A stretch of 64,000 nt of DNA from Azospirillum sp. 412522 (GTDB taxonomy: Bacteria; Pseudomonadota; Alphaproteobacteria; Azospirillales; Azospirillaceae). The translations under genes and the position numbers were made by a program. The stretch spans positions 25,845 through 89,844 of the forward strand of contig NZ_RWIJ01000036.1 of assembly GCF_019805165.1 (NCBI RefSeq), given 5' to 3'. The notes beneath the pieces were generated by a model. That model ran no database searches and was not told the origin of the DNA. It saw only the letters and a list, made by a program, of their open reading frames with translations. Shown here piece by piece: positions 9,027 through 18,249 of the stretch; positions within the stretch are counted from its first letter, which is position 1, and each line of letters begins with the position of its first letter.

Positions 9027-9869
9027 TCAGCCTTCGGTCTGCAACGGCCGTTCCGGATCGGCGCTCCATTCCGACATCGAGCCGTCATAGAGCCGCACCC
9101 CCGGCACGCCGGCGATCTCGCTCAGCGCGAACCAGGACACCGAGGCGAGGTGGCCGGTGTTGCAGAAGGTGATGGGCTGGTCGCGCAGGGGCAGTCCGGC
9201 CCGGTCGGCCATCGCCTTCACAGCGTCGGGCGAGGCGAAACGGTGCTCCGCCGCCGAGAAGAGCGGGGCGATGTCCAGGTTCACCGCGCCGGGGATGGTG
9301 CCGGGCGCGCGGGCCTGCGGGCTCTTGGCCTTGCCGGCGAACTGCTCGGCGGAGCGGGCGTCGTGCAGCGGTACGGCCCCGTCCTTCACCGCCGCCTCGA
9401 CCTGTTCCAGGGTGGCGCGCAGGTCGGTGCGGGGGCGGGCGGTGAAAGTCGTCGGCTTGCGCCCGGCCGGCAGCGGACCAACCGCTTCGCCGGCGGCGAC
9501 CCAGGCGGCGAAGCCGCCGTCCAGCACCGACACCGCGTCATGGCCCAGCATCTTGAAGGTCCAGTAGACGCGGGTGGCGTTGCCCATGTCCGAGGCGTTG
9601 GCGCCGGCCGCCACCAGCACGACATGATCGCCGTCGCCGATCCCCAGGCTGCCGATCAGCCCCGCCAGCACCCCCGGCTGCGGCAGCATTCCGGCGCCGC
9701 CACCGACCACGGTCCGCCAGCCGGCCGTTGCGTAGTCGGAATGAACCGCTCCCGGAACGAAGCCGCCGGCAGGCGGGGTCCGCACGTCCAGGACGACGAT
9801 GCCGGGGTTGTCGAGCCGGCTTTTCAGCCAGGAAACGTCCACAAGCGGGGAAATGCTGCTGTCGGTCAT
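9027..9869 (-). CDS. tandem-rhodanese sulfurtransferase
   Basis: A 280-residue protein with two rhodanese domains, of the thiosulfate/3-mercaptopyruvate sulfurtransferase type. The first domain (SRLDNPGIVVLDVR to VLDGGFAAWVAAG) has no active-site Cys. The second contains Cys236 in FCNTGHLA, the persulfide-forming position. Such enzymes move sulfane sulfur in cyanide detoxification or cofactor sulfur relay. The ATG at 9869 begins at the first conserved residues; the frame continues open to 10124 but that extension looks non-coding. It converges on murJ with one intervening base. Confidence 0.9.
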   Translation of the reverse strand: MTDSSISPLVDVSWLKSRLDNPGIVVLDVRTPPAGGFVPGAVHSDYATAGWRTVVGGGAGMLPQPGVLAGLIGSLGIGDGDHVVLVAAGANASDMGNATRVYWTFKMLGHDAVSVLDGGFAAWVAAGEAVGPLPAGRKPTTFTARPRTDLRATLEQVEAAVKDGAVPLHDARSAEQFAGKAKSPQARAPGTIPGAVNLDIAPLFSAAEHRFASPDAVKAMADRAGLPLRDQPITFCNTGHLASVSWFALSEIAGVPGVRLYDGSMSEWSADPERPLQTEG

Positions 9870-10126
9870 CAAAATGAACCCGGTTCCGGTTGGTCGGTGC
9901 CTGTACCCGGCGGATCGTTGCGTGATGGCAATGAATTGTCCCGTGGGCAGGCCGAGGCCCGCAATGGCGGGCGGGCCGACAGTGTGGGGGAAGCGCCGGT
10001 GCGGGAAAAGCCCAATCTTGTCGCAAAACCCGGTGGTCGGTGCCGTTGCCCCCCTGACCGTCCGGGGTGTAGGATGCCCCGTTCGTTTAAGAAGGCGCCC
10101 GTTCCGGCGCGGGAGCTTGGACATCC

Positions 10127-10429
10127 ATGGCCAACATCGACGACCTGCTCGGCGCCGCCGATCCCAATGACGGCGACGCCTCGTCCTTCGCCATCGGCGA
10201 CGCGCCGGTGGAGATCAAGGTCGTCATCGGCACCGCCATGCTCCGCGTCCGCGACCTGCTGAAGCTGGGCCGCGGCGCCGTCGTGGAACTCGACCGCCAT
10301 CTGAAGGACCCGACCGACGTCTATGTCGAAGGCGTGCTGGTCGCCCGTGGCGAGGTCGCGATCATCGACGACAAGATCGGCGTCACCCTGACCGACTTCA
10401 TCAAGTCCAGCCGCGAATGGAAGCGCTGA
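10127..10429 (+). CDS. fliN: flagellar motor switch protein FliN
   Basis: A 100-residue FliN/SpoA-domain protein, part of the cytoplasmic C-ring that sets rotation direction and helps sort export substrates. The core VEIKVVIGTAMLRVRDLLKLGRGAVVELD and VEGVLVARGEV match the family well, and the C-terminus has the usual short tail. GGGAG lies upstream of the ATG. It is not next to fliM or other flagellar genes here; isolated fliN copies occur in Rhodospirillales. Confidence 0.92.
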   Translation: MANIDDLLGAADPNDGDASSFAIGDAPVEIKVVIGTAMLRVRDLLKLGRGAVVELDRHLKDPTDVYVEGVLVARGEVAIIDDKIGVTLTDFIKSSREWKR

Positions 10430-10578
10430 GCGTCGCGTCTTCCCTTCACCGATGCTTCATTCGGTAGCAGCCGCGCCTGCGCTGATGCCTTGACGGCGGC
10501 CGGTGGCTTTTGGTCTCGTGGTGCGAGGTCGCGGGATGGGCCGTCGCCGATGGCGTCCCCGGCCCGGAGCGCGAAGCC

Positions 10579-11838
10579 ATGTCCCACAGCGCCGTCTCCC
10601 CATCCTCCTGCCTGCCGCGCCACGTTTCCAATCCGCAAGCCGACCATGAGCGGGTCTACGGCCCGTCGGAGCGCGCGATCCTCAGCCGTGCCGCGTTCGA
10701 GGAGGCGATGGCGGAAATCGGCGCCTGGCCCGGCTATGCGCCGACACCGCTGCGCTCCCTGCCCGGACTGGCGCGGGAGGCGGGGATCGACCGTCTCTGG
10801 TACAAGGACGAGAGCGCCCGCTTCGCGCTCGGCAGCTTCAAGGCGCTGGGCGGGGCGTACGCCGTGCTGCGGCTGCTGGCGCGGGAGGTGACGGCGCGGG
10901 TGCCCGGCGTGCCGGTGACGGCGCTCGACCTCGTCGTCGGCCGCTATGCCAAGGTGACGCGGACGCTGACCGTCACCACCGCCACCGACGGCAACCATGG
11001 CCGGTCGGTCGCCTGGGGGGCGCAGGTGTTCGGCTGCGGTTGCGTGGTGTATGTGCCTGCCGCCTGTACGCCCGGCCGCCGCGCCGCCATCGAGGCGTAC
11101 GGGGCGCGGGTGGTGGTGGTGGACGGGCGGTACGACGACGCGGTGCGCCGCGCCGCCGCCGATGCGGCGGAGCGGGGCTGGTTCGTCGTCTCCGACACCT
11201 CCTACACCGGCTACATGGACGTGCCGCGCGACGTGATGCAGGGCTACACCGTGATGGTGGAGGAGGCGGTTTCCCAGCTTCCCGCCAGCGAACGGCCGAC
11301 CCATGTCTTCGTGCAGGGCGGCGTCGGCGCGCTGCCCGCCGCCGTCTGCGGCCACCTGTGGGAAAGCTGGGGTCGCCAGCGCCCGCGCTTCGTGGTGGTG
11401 GAGCCGCACAACGCCGACTGCCTGTACCAGAGTGCCGTCGCCGGCCGGCCGGTGCGGTCGCAGGGCGACCTGGACACGGTGATGGCGGGACTGGCCTGCG
11501 GCGAAGTGTCCCCGCTCGCCTGGGCGATCCTGGAGCGCGGCGCAGACGATTTCCTGACCATTCCCGACGAGGGGGCGGTCATCGCCATGCGCAGGCTTGC
11601 CGACGGCGGGAATGGCGGCCGGCCGGTGGTGGGCGGCGAATCCGGCGTCGCCGGGCTGGCCGGGCTGCTCTGCGCCGCGGCGCATGAGGAGATCCGGCTG
11701 GCGCTGGGCCTCGTGCCCGACGCCCGCGTGCTGGTGTTCGGGACCGAGGGGGCGACCGATCCGGAGGTTTATGAGCGGATCGTCGGCCGCGCGCCGGAGA
11801 CGGTCGCCGAAGGGCGGTTCAGCGCAGCAGGTCGGTGA
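10579..11838 (+). CDS. diaminopropionate ammonia-lyase-like PLP enzyme
   Basis: A fold-type II PLP enzyme of 419 residues, closest by motif to diaminopropionate ammonia-lyase (DpaL/YgeX), which converts 2,3-diaminopropionate to pyruvate and ammonia. The Schiff-base Lys is Lys88 in LGSFKALGGA. The phosphate and cofactor elements are TATDGNHGRSVAW and GGESGVAGLAG, with VFVQGGVGALPAAV characteristic of DpaL. The ATG at 10579 has GGAG at 10565; a longer frame to 10510 is less likely. Its 3' end overlaps the convergent protease-like gene by 20 bases. A threonine dehydratase-like activity cannot be excluded. Confidence 0.83.
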   Translation: MSHSAVSPSSCLPRHVSNPQADHERVYGPSERAILSRAAFEEAMAEIGAWPGYAPTPLRSLPGLAREAGIDRLWYKDESARFALGSFKALGGAYAVLRLLAREVTARVPGVPVTALDLVVGRYAKVTRTLTVTTATDGNHGRSVAWGAQVFGCGCVVYVPAACTPGRRAAIEAYGARVVVVDGRYDDAVRRAAADAAERGWFVVSDTSYTGYMDVPRDVMQGYTVMVEEAVSQLPASERPTHVFVQGGVGALPAAVCGHLWESWGRQRPRFVVVEPHNADCLYQSAVAGRPVRSQGDLDTVMAGLACGEVSPLAWAILERGADDFLTIPDEGAVIAMRRLADGGNGGRPVVGGESGVAGLAGLLCAAAHEEIRLALGLVPDARVLVFGTEGATDPEVYERIVGRAPETVAEGRFSAAGR

Positions 11839-12529
11839 CGATGTTGGCGCCGTCGGCGCTCAGGCGGTCGGCGGTCTCGCGGTAGTCGCGGGCGCCGGAA
11901 AAGCCGCCTTCCGCCGTCACGCGCCGGATCCAGGCCGGCGAGGCGCCGAGCGACACCAGACGTTCCACCATCATCTGGGTGGACCGCATGGTCATCCGGC
12001 CGTTCTCCGCCATGCGCGGGGCATGCACCATGAATTCCGCCCGCGGAGCGGCGTAGCGCGGATAGCCGGCCAGATAGAGGCCGACGCACATGCTTTCACA
12101 GGAGTCGCCGTCGCGCACCCGGGTGGCGACCGGCCGCCCGCCCTGGCGTTCGGCCAGCACGGCGTCGATCATCCGGTAGCCGGCCGCGGTGAAGCCGCCG
12201 GGGCTGGACAGTTCGATCACCAGCGGGCGGCGGGCCGGCAGGGCGTGCAGGGCGTCGACGAAGCTGCGCTCCGCTCCCGGCGTGATGATGCCGTCCAGGC
12301 GCAGGACGGTGACGTCGCCCTGGTCGTTGCGGGACATCGCCGCGTCGGGGAACTCGGAGGAGGAGGGCGCCGCGGGGGCCGGGTTGACGGTGACCGGGGT
12401 GGGGCTGACCGGGTTGAGCGACAGTCCGTCCGGCTGGGTCGCGGCATGGCCGAGGGCGGCACCCGCGATCAGCAGAGCGCCCAGGCCGACGCCGAACCCG
12501 ACCTTCCGCACCAGTCCCTGCACCGACAT
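11819..12529 (-). CDS. exported ClpP-fold serine peptidase-like protein
   Basis: A 236-residue protein with a hydrophobic signal segment (residues 10-30), then a Ser/Pro-rich linker and a ClpP/crotonase-fold domain. VIELSSPGG is the oxyanion-strand motif. Ser in DSCESMC sits where ClpP relatives have the nucleophile, and His in FMVHAP is at the usual catalytic position, so an active Ser/His pair is plausible. The two Cys flanking the nucleophile suggest a periplasmic disulfide. Similar proteins are common, uncharacterised and single-copy in Azospirillum-like genomes. Substrate unknown. Confidence 0.72.
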   Translation of the reverse strand: MSVQGLVRKVGFGVGLGALLIAGAALGHAATQPDGLSLNPVSPTPVTVNPAPAAPSSSEFPDAAMSRNDQGDVTVLRLDGIITPGAERSFVDALHALPARRPLVIELSSPGGFTAAGYRMIDAVLAERQGGRPVATRVRDGDSCESMCVGLYLAGYPRYAAPRAEFMVHAPRMAENGRMTMRSTQMMVERLVSLGASPAWIRRVTAEGGFSGARDYRETADRLSADGANIVTDLLR

Positions 12530-12781
12530 CAGACCCTCCCGTGCTCGATCCCTCCAGCGTGGCGGGCAAAGCTTGCGCGAGTGTTAACGGCCTGTCTGTG
12601 GCCGGCCGCACAATGGAGGTACGGGGGGTATGATGGGGGAGGGGAAGCCGCGGCGCGATAAAGCGTGCGCGCGGACGCAAAGGGCGTTAGAAGAAACGGG
12701 ATTCCAAGGGTATGGCCGGGCCGTCCTTTTCCAGGGCGGCGCCCGTCCCGTCCCGTGCCGTGAACGTCGAAGAGCGGAACG

Positions 12782-14233
12782 ATGTCGTACATCCAGGGTG
12801 AAACGGGCGATTGGGAAGTCGTGATCGGGCTTGAGGTCCATGCCCAGGTGATTTCGAACGCGAAGCTGTTCTCCGGCTCCGCCACCGAATTCGGGGCCGA
12901 GCCGAACAGCCAGGTCAGCTTCGTCGACGCCGCGTTCCCCGGCATGCTGCCCGTCATCAACGCATATTGCGTCGAGCAGGCGGTGCGCACCGGCCTGGGG
13001 CTGAAGGCGCAGATCAACCTGCATTCGGTCTTCGACCGCAAGAACTACTTCTACGCCGACCTGCCGCAGGGCTATCAGATCAGCCAGTTCCTGCAGCCGA
13101 TCGTCGGCGCGGGCGAGATCGTGCTGGACCTGCCGGACGGCACCAGCCGCACCGTCGGCGTCACGCGCCTGCACCTGGAGCAGGACGCCGGCAAGTCGCT
13201 GCACGACCAGCACCCGTCCAAGACCTACATCGACCTGAACCGGTCGGGCGTGGCGCTGATGGAGATCGTGTCGGAGCCGGACATGCGGACCTCGGAGGAG
13301 GCCGGCGCCTACGTGCGCAAGCTGCGCTCCATCCTGCGCTATCTCGGCACCTGCGACGGCAACATGGAGGAAGGCTCCATGCGCTGCGACGTCAACGTGT
13401 CGGTGCGCAAGCCGGGCGACCCCTTCGGCACCCGCTGCGAGATCAAGAACGTCAACTCGATCCGCTTCGTCATGCAGGCCATCGAGTACGAGGCGCGCCG
13501 CCAGATCGAGATCATCGAGGACGGCGGCAAGATCGACCAGGAGACCCGGCTGTGGGACACGACCAAGTTCGTGACCCGCTCCATGCGGTCGAAGGAGGAG
13601 GCGCACGACTACCGCTATTTCCCCGACCCCGACCTGCTGCCGCTGGAGCTCGACCCGGAGTGGGTCGAGGACATCAGGAAGACCCTGCCCGAGCTGCCGG
13701 ACGACAAGAAGACCCGCTTCATCGAGGACTACAAGCTGTCGGTCTATGATGCCGGCGTGCTGGTCTCGGAGAAGTCGAAGGCCGACTATTTCGAGGCGGT
13801 GGCCAAGGGCCGCGATCCGAAGCTCGCCTCCAACTGGGTCACCGGCGAGCTGTTCGGCTATCTGAACAAGGCCGGCAAGGAGATCGAGGAGAGCCCGGTG
13901 TCCGCCGCCGACCTCGGCGGGCTGATCGACCTGATCGCCGACAACACCATCTCCGGCCGCATCGCCAAGGAAGTCTTCGAGACGATGTTCGAGACCGGCG
14001 AGAAGGCCGCCGACATCGTCGAGAAGAAGGGCCTGCGCCAGGTCACCGACACCAGCGCCATCGAAGGTTCCATCGACGCCGTGCTGGCCGCCAACCCCGA
14101 CAAGGTGGCGGAGTTCCGCAGCGGCAAGGACAAGCTGTTCGGCTTCTTCGTCGGCCAGGTGATGAAGGCGACCCAGGGCAAGGCCAACCCGGCCATGGTC
14201 AACGAAATCCTGACCAGCAAACTGAAAGGCTGA
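12782..14233 (+). CDS. gatB: aspartyl/glutamyl-tRNA amidotransferase subunit B
   Basis: Subunit B of GatCAB, which transamidates mischarged Glu-tRNA(Gln) and/or Asp-tRNA(Asn). The protein has 483 residues, normal length. VIGLEVHAQ opens the protein. The kinase-like domain has KNYFYADLPQGYQISQ, HLEQDAGKS and the GTPEGSMRCDVNVSVR-type segment EGSMRCDVNVSVR, followed by the HDYRYFPDPDL motif. The C-terminal tRNA-binding YqeY-like tail ends the protein. gatA and gatC are not adjacent in this window. Confidence 0.97.
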   Translation: MSYIQGETGDWEVVIGLEVHAQVISNAKLFSGSATEFGAEPNSQVSFVDAAFPGMLPVINAYCVEQAVRTGLGLKAQINLHSVFDRKNYFYADLPQGYQISQFLQPIVGAGEIVLDLPDGTSRTVGVTRLHLEQDAGKSLHDQHPSKTYIDLNRSGVALMEIVSEPDMRTSEEAGAYVRKLRSILRYLGTCDGNMEEGSMRCDVNVSVRKPGDPFGTRCEIKNVNSIRFVMQAIEYEARRQIEIIEDGGKIDQETRLWDTTKFVTRSMRSKEEAHDYRYFPDPDLLPLELDPEWVEDIRKTLPELPDDKKTRFIEDYKLSVYDAGVLVSEKSKADYFEAVAKGRDPKLASNWVTGELFGYLNKAGKEIEESPVSAADLGGLIDLIADNTISGRIAKEVFETMFETGEKAADIVEKKGLRQVTDTSAIEGSIDAVLAANPDKVAEFRSGKDKLFGFFVGQVMKATQGKANPAMVNEILTSKLKG

Positions 14234-14280
14234 GCGGCCTTTCCCTGTTGGCGGAGCGGAATCTCCGCCCTGTCCGAAAG

Positions 14281-14313
14281 AAAGCCTCTCCGTTCGGCGG
14301 AGAGGCTTTTTTA
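14281..14313 (+). terminator. Rho-independent terminator after gatB
   Basis: AAAGCCTCTCCG pairs with CGGAGAGGCTTT around a TTCGG loop, followed by T residues. It starts 48 bases after the gatB stop. Confidence 0.88.
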
Positions 14314-14398
14314 TTGGGTGCCACCGGCCTGTAAGGCAAAGCCGCAGTTGAATTTTCCCTGTTTCCGCCGTCACAGTGCTGGAAACGGTGGAGGAACC

Positions 14399-16231
14399 AT
14401 GGCGGCGGAGCCGGTGATGGTGGCGCTCGCGGCTGGTGCCGTCGGCGGTCTGCTCGGGATGCTGCTGGGCCGGTATTCCGGGCGCCGGGCGGCGCGCCGT
14501 CCGTCGCCGCCTTCTCCCGCCTCCGCCACTCCCGGCGTCGCCGCGCCGGGGCATCCCATCCACGACCCGGAGATCGGCGAGCGGCTGGAGATGGCTTTGG
14601 AGGCGACCGGCGCTGCGGTGTGGGACGCCGATCTGGTGGCCGGCACCTGCTGGTGGTCCGACACCTTCCCGCGCATGCTGGGCCATCGCACGCGGCCGGC
14701 GATGCCGCCCGATTTCTGGGAGCGCCGGCTGCACCCGGAAGACCGTGACCGGGTGCTGGCCCATATCGCCTCGCATCTGGCGGGGGAGACGTCGGCCTAT
14801 GCCTACAGCTACCGGCTTCGCCATGAGGCCGGCGGCTGGGTTTGGATCGCCGCCAAGGGCCGTGCCTTTCGCGACGAGACCGGCCGCGCGGTGCGCTATG
14901 CCGGCATCATGACCGACATCACCGAGGCCCGGCGGCAGGAGGAGCGGCTGCGCGCCAGCGAGGAGCGCCTGCTGAAGATCATGGAGGCGGCGCCCATCGC
15001 GGTGAACGTCACCACGCGCGACGGCCGCTGGCTGTTCTGCAACGCCCAGTCCGTCCGGCTGATGGGCCGTGACCGGGCCGAACTGATGCGCACGCCGGTG
15101 GCCGACCTCTATGCCGCCCCGGCCGACCGCGACGCGCTGATCGCCCGCTTCGACCGTGAAGGCGCCTTCCGCAACGCCGAGATCCGGTTCCGCCGACCGG
15201 ACGGCAGCATCGTCTGGGTGCTGTCCTCGTGGAACAGCATCGAACTGGACGGCGAATCGGCGCTGTTGACCTGGCTCTACGACATCACCGACCGCAAGGC
15301 CGCCGAATCGGCGATGATCCAGGCCAGGGAAGAGGCCGAGCAGGCCCTGGCCGACCTGCGGGAGGCGCAGGAAAGCCTGATCCAGGCCGAGACCATGGCC
15401 TCGCTCGGCCAGCTGGTGGCGGGGGTGGCGCACGAGATCAACACGCCCATCGGCATCGGCCTGACCGCCGCCAGCCATATCGGCGAGCAGGCACAGGTCC
15501 TGCGCGACCGCTTCACCGGCAATGCGCTGCGGCGGTCCGAATTCCTGGAGTTCCTGGACGGGTTGAGCGAAAGCAGCCGCCTGCTGATGGCCAACATCGA
15601 CCGGGCGGCGTCCCTGGTGCAGAGTTTCAAGCAGGTGGCGGTCGACCAGTCCTCCGGCGACCGGCGTGTGTTCGAACTGGGCAGCTACGTCCACGAACTG
15701 CTGTTCTCGCTGCGCCCGCGGCTGAAACGCACCAATCTGAGGGTGACGGTCGAATGTGACGACGAACTGACGATGGACAGCTTTCCCGGTGCGCTGGGAC
15801 AGGTGCTGACCAATCTGGTCATCAACGCCGTCGTCCATGCCTATGGCGATGGCGACCGCATGAGCGACCGGACCGGCGACCGGCCGGCCGAGCCGTCAAC
15901 TGAGAGGGCAGTTGAGAGATCGGTCGGCACGATCAGGATCACCGCGCAGCCGGACGGGTCGGACCGGGTCCGGATCGATTTCATCGACGATGGCGTCGGC
16001 ATTGCGCCGGAGCATCTTTCGAAGGTCTTCGACCCGTTCTTCACCACCAAGCGCGGGCAGGGCGGCTCCGGCCTCGGTCTGCACATCGTCTTCAACACCG
16101 TCACCGGCCCGCTGGGCGGCACCGTGTCCGTACAGTCCTGGCCGGGACAGGGCACCCGCTTCACCATCCTGCTGCCCCGCGAGGCCCCGGCCATGCAGGC
16201 GGCCGCGGCGGCGGAGCCCGCCCTGGGCTGA
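14399..16231 (+). CDS. PAS-domain sensor histidine kinase
   Basis: A 610-residue orphan histidine kinase. One N-terminal membrane segment (residues 6-24) is followed by a Pro/Ala-rich linker, PAS domain 1 with PAC (about 60-185), PAS domain 2 (about 190-305), a coiled coil, a dimerisation domain with phospho-acceptor His345 in VAHEINTPIG, and a C-terminal HATPase (N-box NLVINAVVHA, G1 DDGVGI, FDPFFTTKRG, GSGLGL). A short Arg/Asp/Glu-rich insertion with repeated SDR/GDR-like units (about 485-505) interrupts the ATPase after the N-box. GGAGGA upstream fixes the ATG at 14399. No response regulator is adjacent and the signal is unknown. Confidence 0.92.
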   Translation: MAAEPVMVALAAGAVGGLLGMLLGRYSGRRAARRPSPPSPASATPGVAAPGHPIHDPEIGERLEMALEATGAAVWDADLVAGTCWWSDTFPRMLGHRTRPAMPPDFWERRLHPEDRDRVLAHIASHLAGETSAYAYSYRLRHEAGGWVWIAAKGRAFRDETGRAVRYAGIMTDITEARRQEERLRASEERLLKIMEAAPIAVNVTTRDGRWLFCNAQSVRLMGRDRAELMRTPVADLYAAPADRDALIARFDREGAFRNAEIRFRRPDGSIVWVLSSWNSIELDGESALLTWLYDITDRKAAESAMIQAREEAEQALADLREAQESLIQAETMASLGQLVAGVAHEINTPIGIGLTAASHIGEQAQVLRDRFTGNALRRSEFLEFLDGLSESSRLLMANIDRAASLVQSFKQVAVDQSSGDRRVFELGSYVHELLFSLRPRLKRTNLRVTVECDDELTMDSFPGALGQVLTNLVINAVVHAYGDGDRMSDRTGDRPAEPSTERAVERSVGTIRITAQPDGSDRVRIDFIDDGVGIAPEHLSKVFDPFFTTKRGQGGSGLGLHIVFNTVTGPLGGTVSVQSWPGQGTRFTILLPREAPAMQAAAAAEPALG

Positions 16232-16257
16232 CGCCGCCCCGTGATCCCGCAGGTGGG

Positions 16258-16494
16258 TCAGGCGACGTGGAGTTCGTGGAATTGCAGATGCTTGGGCCGC
16301 CGGCCGCGGCGTTTCGGCGCCGCGAAGTCCGACAGCGCGCCGTTCTCTCCGCGCAGTTCGGCATTCAACTCCTGCACGCAACGCTGGAGCAGCTCCTTTT
16401 CGCGCTGGTCCTCGCGGTCCGTGATCTCCAGGCAGCTCAGCTTGATTTCGACGAGGTCGATCAGTGTTTCGGCGCAACGGCGTGACAGGGTCAT
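16258..16494 (-). CDS. small helical hypothetical protein
   Basis: A 78-residue protein with no recognised domain. It is predicted helical (DLVEIKLSCLEITDREDQREKEL) with a basic patch KRRGRRPKH near the end. The start at 16494 is set by a strong GGAGGATGCC site; an open extension reaches 16581. It lies just outside the left prophage edge, convergent with the kinase gene. Confidence 0.6.
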   Translation of the reverse strand: MTLSRRCAETLIDLVEIKLSCLEITDREDQREKELLQRCVQELNAELRGENGALSDFAAPKRRGRRPKHLQFHELHVA

Positions 16495-16776
16495 GGCATC
16501 CTCCACGGCGACGGGGTGCGGCGTCACTGACCGGCGGGGTTCTGTCGGAACCAATCCCCACGCGACCGAGTCGTGCGTCACCCGGGCTTTTTATTGCTCA
16601 TGGTGGCATCATAATCTCCTTCCATTAAAAAGTACCTAAAATTTTATACAGATTTGTCTCTTCGCGATGATTTTCGGGAAAAGCGGATTTGTGTCTCCGT
16701 AAGCGTTGACAAGGGTACGGCCGGCCGTTAGAACCCTCCCCACGCCAGCGGCGCCCCACGGGGAGCCGCACTGGCT

Positions 16777-16869
16777 GGAGGGGTGGCCGAGTGGCTGAAG
16801 GCAACGGTTTGCTAAACCGTCATAGGGTTTAAAGCCCTATCGTGGGTTCGAATCCCATCCCCTCCGCCA
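16777..16869 (+). tRNA. tRNA-Ser (GCT anticodon)
   Basis: A 93-base tRNA including an encoded CCA. The acceptor arm GGAGGGG pairs with CCCCTCC, followed by discriminator G. The anticodon stem ACGGT/ACCGT holds loop TTGCTAA with anticodon GCT (reads AGC/AGT). The long variable arm (ATAGGGTTTAAAGCCCTAT) is the class II feature of tRNA-Ser, and the T arm is GTGGGTTCGAATCCCAT. The gene is intact and is the likely prophage integration target. Confidence 0.97.
16827..16869 (+). other. presumed attL (3' part of tRNA-Ser)
   Basis: An integrase gene starts its 3' end 89 bases beyond this tRNA, pointing toward it, which is the usual layout when a tyrosine integrase uses a tRNA 3' end. The exact core cannot be defined because no second copy of this sequence is visible to the right. 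Confidence 0.45.
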
Positions 16870-16957
16870 CCGCGTAATCAAATCAATGACATAGCAGATC
16901 AAATAGAGCGGTTCGAAGGTTGCAACCTTCGTGGAACCGTTACAGCTATGCCGACTT

Positions 16958-18046
16958 CTATGCCGACCCGCCTCCAAACCGCATCGCCCGTTGGCGTGTC
17001 GTTGGGTCGACGTAATCCAGGTACATCTCCGTGACCTTGAGCGATGAATGGCCCAGCACGAGCTGCAGGTCGTAGATGCTTCCACCGTCGCGCAGATAGT
17101 TCACCGCGAACAGGTGGCGCAGATCATGAAGCCGGAATTTCAAGGGGTTGCGCTTCCTTCCGGCCCTCTCGTCCGCCGCGTTCAGCCGCTCCCGGATTTG
17201 AATGTGGCGGCTCGACACGTTGCGGTACGGCAGCCCGTCGCCATGCCAGAAAACCACGCCGGATTTGATGTGCCGAGGTATGCCGACCACTATGCCGACC
17301 CCCGTCGGGCTGAGTGGAACCACGCGGGCGCGCCGCGCCTTCGTGGTGGTCAGCGTGATGCTTCTGCCATCGGCGGAAATCTGGCTGCGCTGGAGACCGA
17401 ACACCTCCGACTCGCGCATGCCCGTCGCCGCCAGGAACCGCACCGCCGCCGCCCACATCGGCTTGACGTCGGCGCAATAGCGCTCGATCTCCTCCGCCGT
17501 CGGCAGGACGATGGGCTCGCGCCGCTCCTTGATGTGCGAGCGGTCCCAGGTTCTGGCCGGGTTGTCGTCCCGCCATCCCCAGCCGATGGACGCGTGCAGC
17601 ACGCTGGACAAGGCGGTCAGGTCGCGCCGCAGCGTCGCGTTGGTGGCGTCGCGCTGCTGCTTCGACCAGGATACGATCTCGCCGACGGTCTTCTGCGTGA
17701 TCCGCTCCAACGGCAGTTCGGAGAGCGGCACCCGCCGGCCGGTCGTCGTGTCGGTCACCATGGCCGGGTCGATCTGCCCGATCGAGACGGCATAGCGTTC
17801 GGCGGTGGAAGGATCGACATTCTCCGGCAGGAACTCCTCCAGCCAGCGGCCAATCGCCTCCGGCCAGGAATGGAGGTTGCCCCGAAGCTCGGCTATGCGC
17901 CGGTCGCGGCGGAGGCGGGCTTCCGCTTGATCCGTCGTTCGTAGGCTTTCACGTACTTGCTGGCCGCCGATCTGGACCTTGAGATACCAAGTGTCTCCGA
18001 CTTGGTAGAGATTCTGGTCACCGGGCGCCGATGGGCGTTTTGACAT
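16958..18046 (-). CDS. int: phage tyrosine integrase
   Basis: A 362-residue site-specific recombinase. An Arm-type N-terminal DNA-binding region begins LYQVGDTWYLKVQIGG. A SAM-like core-binding domain follows, then a catalytic domain with Arg211 in ATGMRESE, the LHDLRH box, LGHSS and nucleophile Tyr342 in TEMYLDYV. AGGAAGAAGC upstream supports the start at 18046. It is the last gene of the leftward early operon, and its start is overlapped by the excisionase-like frame over 154 bases. Confidence 0.95.
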   Translation of the reverse strand: MSKRPSAPGDQNLYQVGDTWYLKVQIGGQQVRESLRTTDQAEARLRRDRRIAELRGNLHSWPEAIGRWLEEFLPENVDPSTAERYAVSIGQIDPAMVTDTTTGRRVPLSELPLERITQKTVGEIVSWSKQQRDATNATLRRDLTALSSVLHASIGWGWRDDNPARTWDRSHIKERREPIVLPTAEEIERYCADVKPMWAAAVRFLAATGMRESEVFGLQRSQISADGRSITLTTTKARRARVVPLSPTGVGIVVGIPRHIKSGVVFWHGDGLPYRNVSSRHIQIRERLNAADERAGRKRNPLKFRLHDLRHLFAVNYLRDGGSIYDLQLVLGHSSLKVTEMYLDYVDPTTRQRAMRFGGGSA

Positions 18047-18249
18047 GCTTCTTCCTCTTGGTTCTTGATCCAGCGCCGGAGCTGTTCGGGGTCGAACGTC
18101 CAGCGCCCGCCGAGCATGGCGGCGCCGGGGATCTTCCCGCCACAGGCCAAGTGCTGGATGGTCCGGATCGACAGCCCGGTGATCTCGGCCGCCCTGGGTG
18201 TCTGGATGCGTTCGGGTTCGCCCACCCGCTTTCCCTGTGCCTTGGTCAC
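17893..18249 (-). CDS. excisionase-like helix-turn-helix protein
   Basis: A 118-residue protein with a MerR/AlpA/excisionase-like winged helix: RAAEITGLSIRTIQHL, then GGKIPGAAMLGGRWTFDPEQLRRWI. It probably directs int toward excision. The GTG start at 18249 follows AGGAG and overlaps the stop of the upstream gene as GTGA. The C-terminal basic half overlaps the start of int by 154 bases in another frame, so a shorter functional protein is possible. Confidence 0.75.
   Translation of the reverse strand: MTKAQGKRVGEPERIQTPRAAEITGLSIRTIQHLACGGKIPGAAMLGGRWTFDPEQLRRWIKNQEEEACQNAHRRPVTRISTKSETLGISRSRSAASKYVKAYERRIKRKPASAATGA

Noticed and set aside
12584..15838. 1084-codon - strand open frame
   Set aside because: Lies opposite gatB and the histidine kinase, both unambiguous. 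High GC at third positions keeps the complement open.
16881..16957. inverted repeat GGTTCGAAGGTTGCAACC-like near 16910-16945
   Set aside because: Short imperfect symmetry (GGTTGCAACC with flanking GGTTC/GGAACC) just after int; could be an int terminator or att arm site but lacks a T tract or repeats enough to call.
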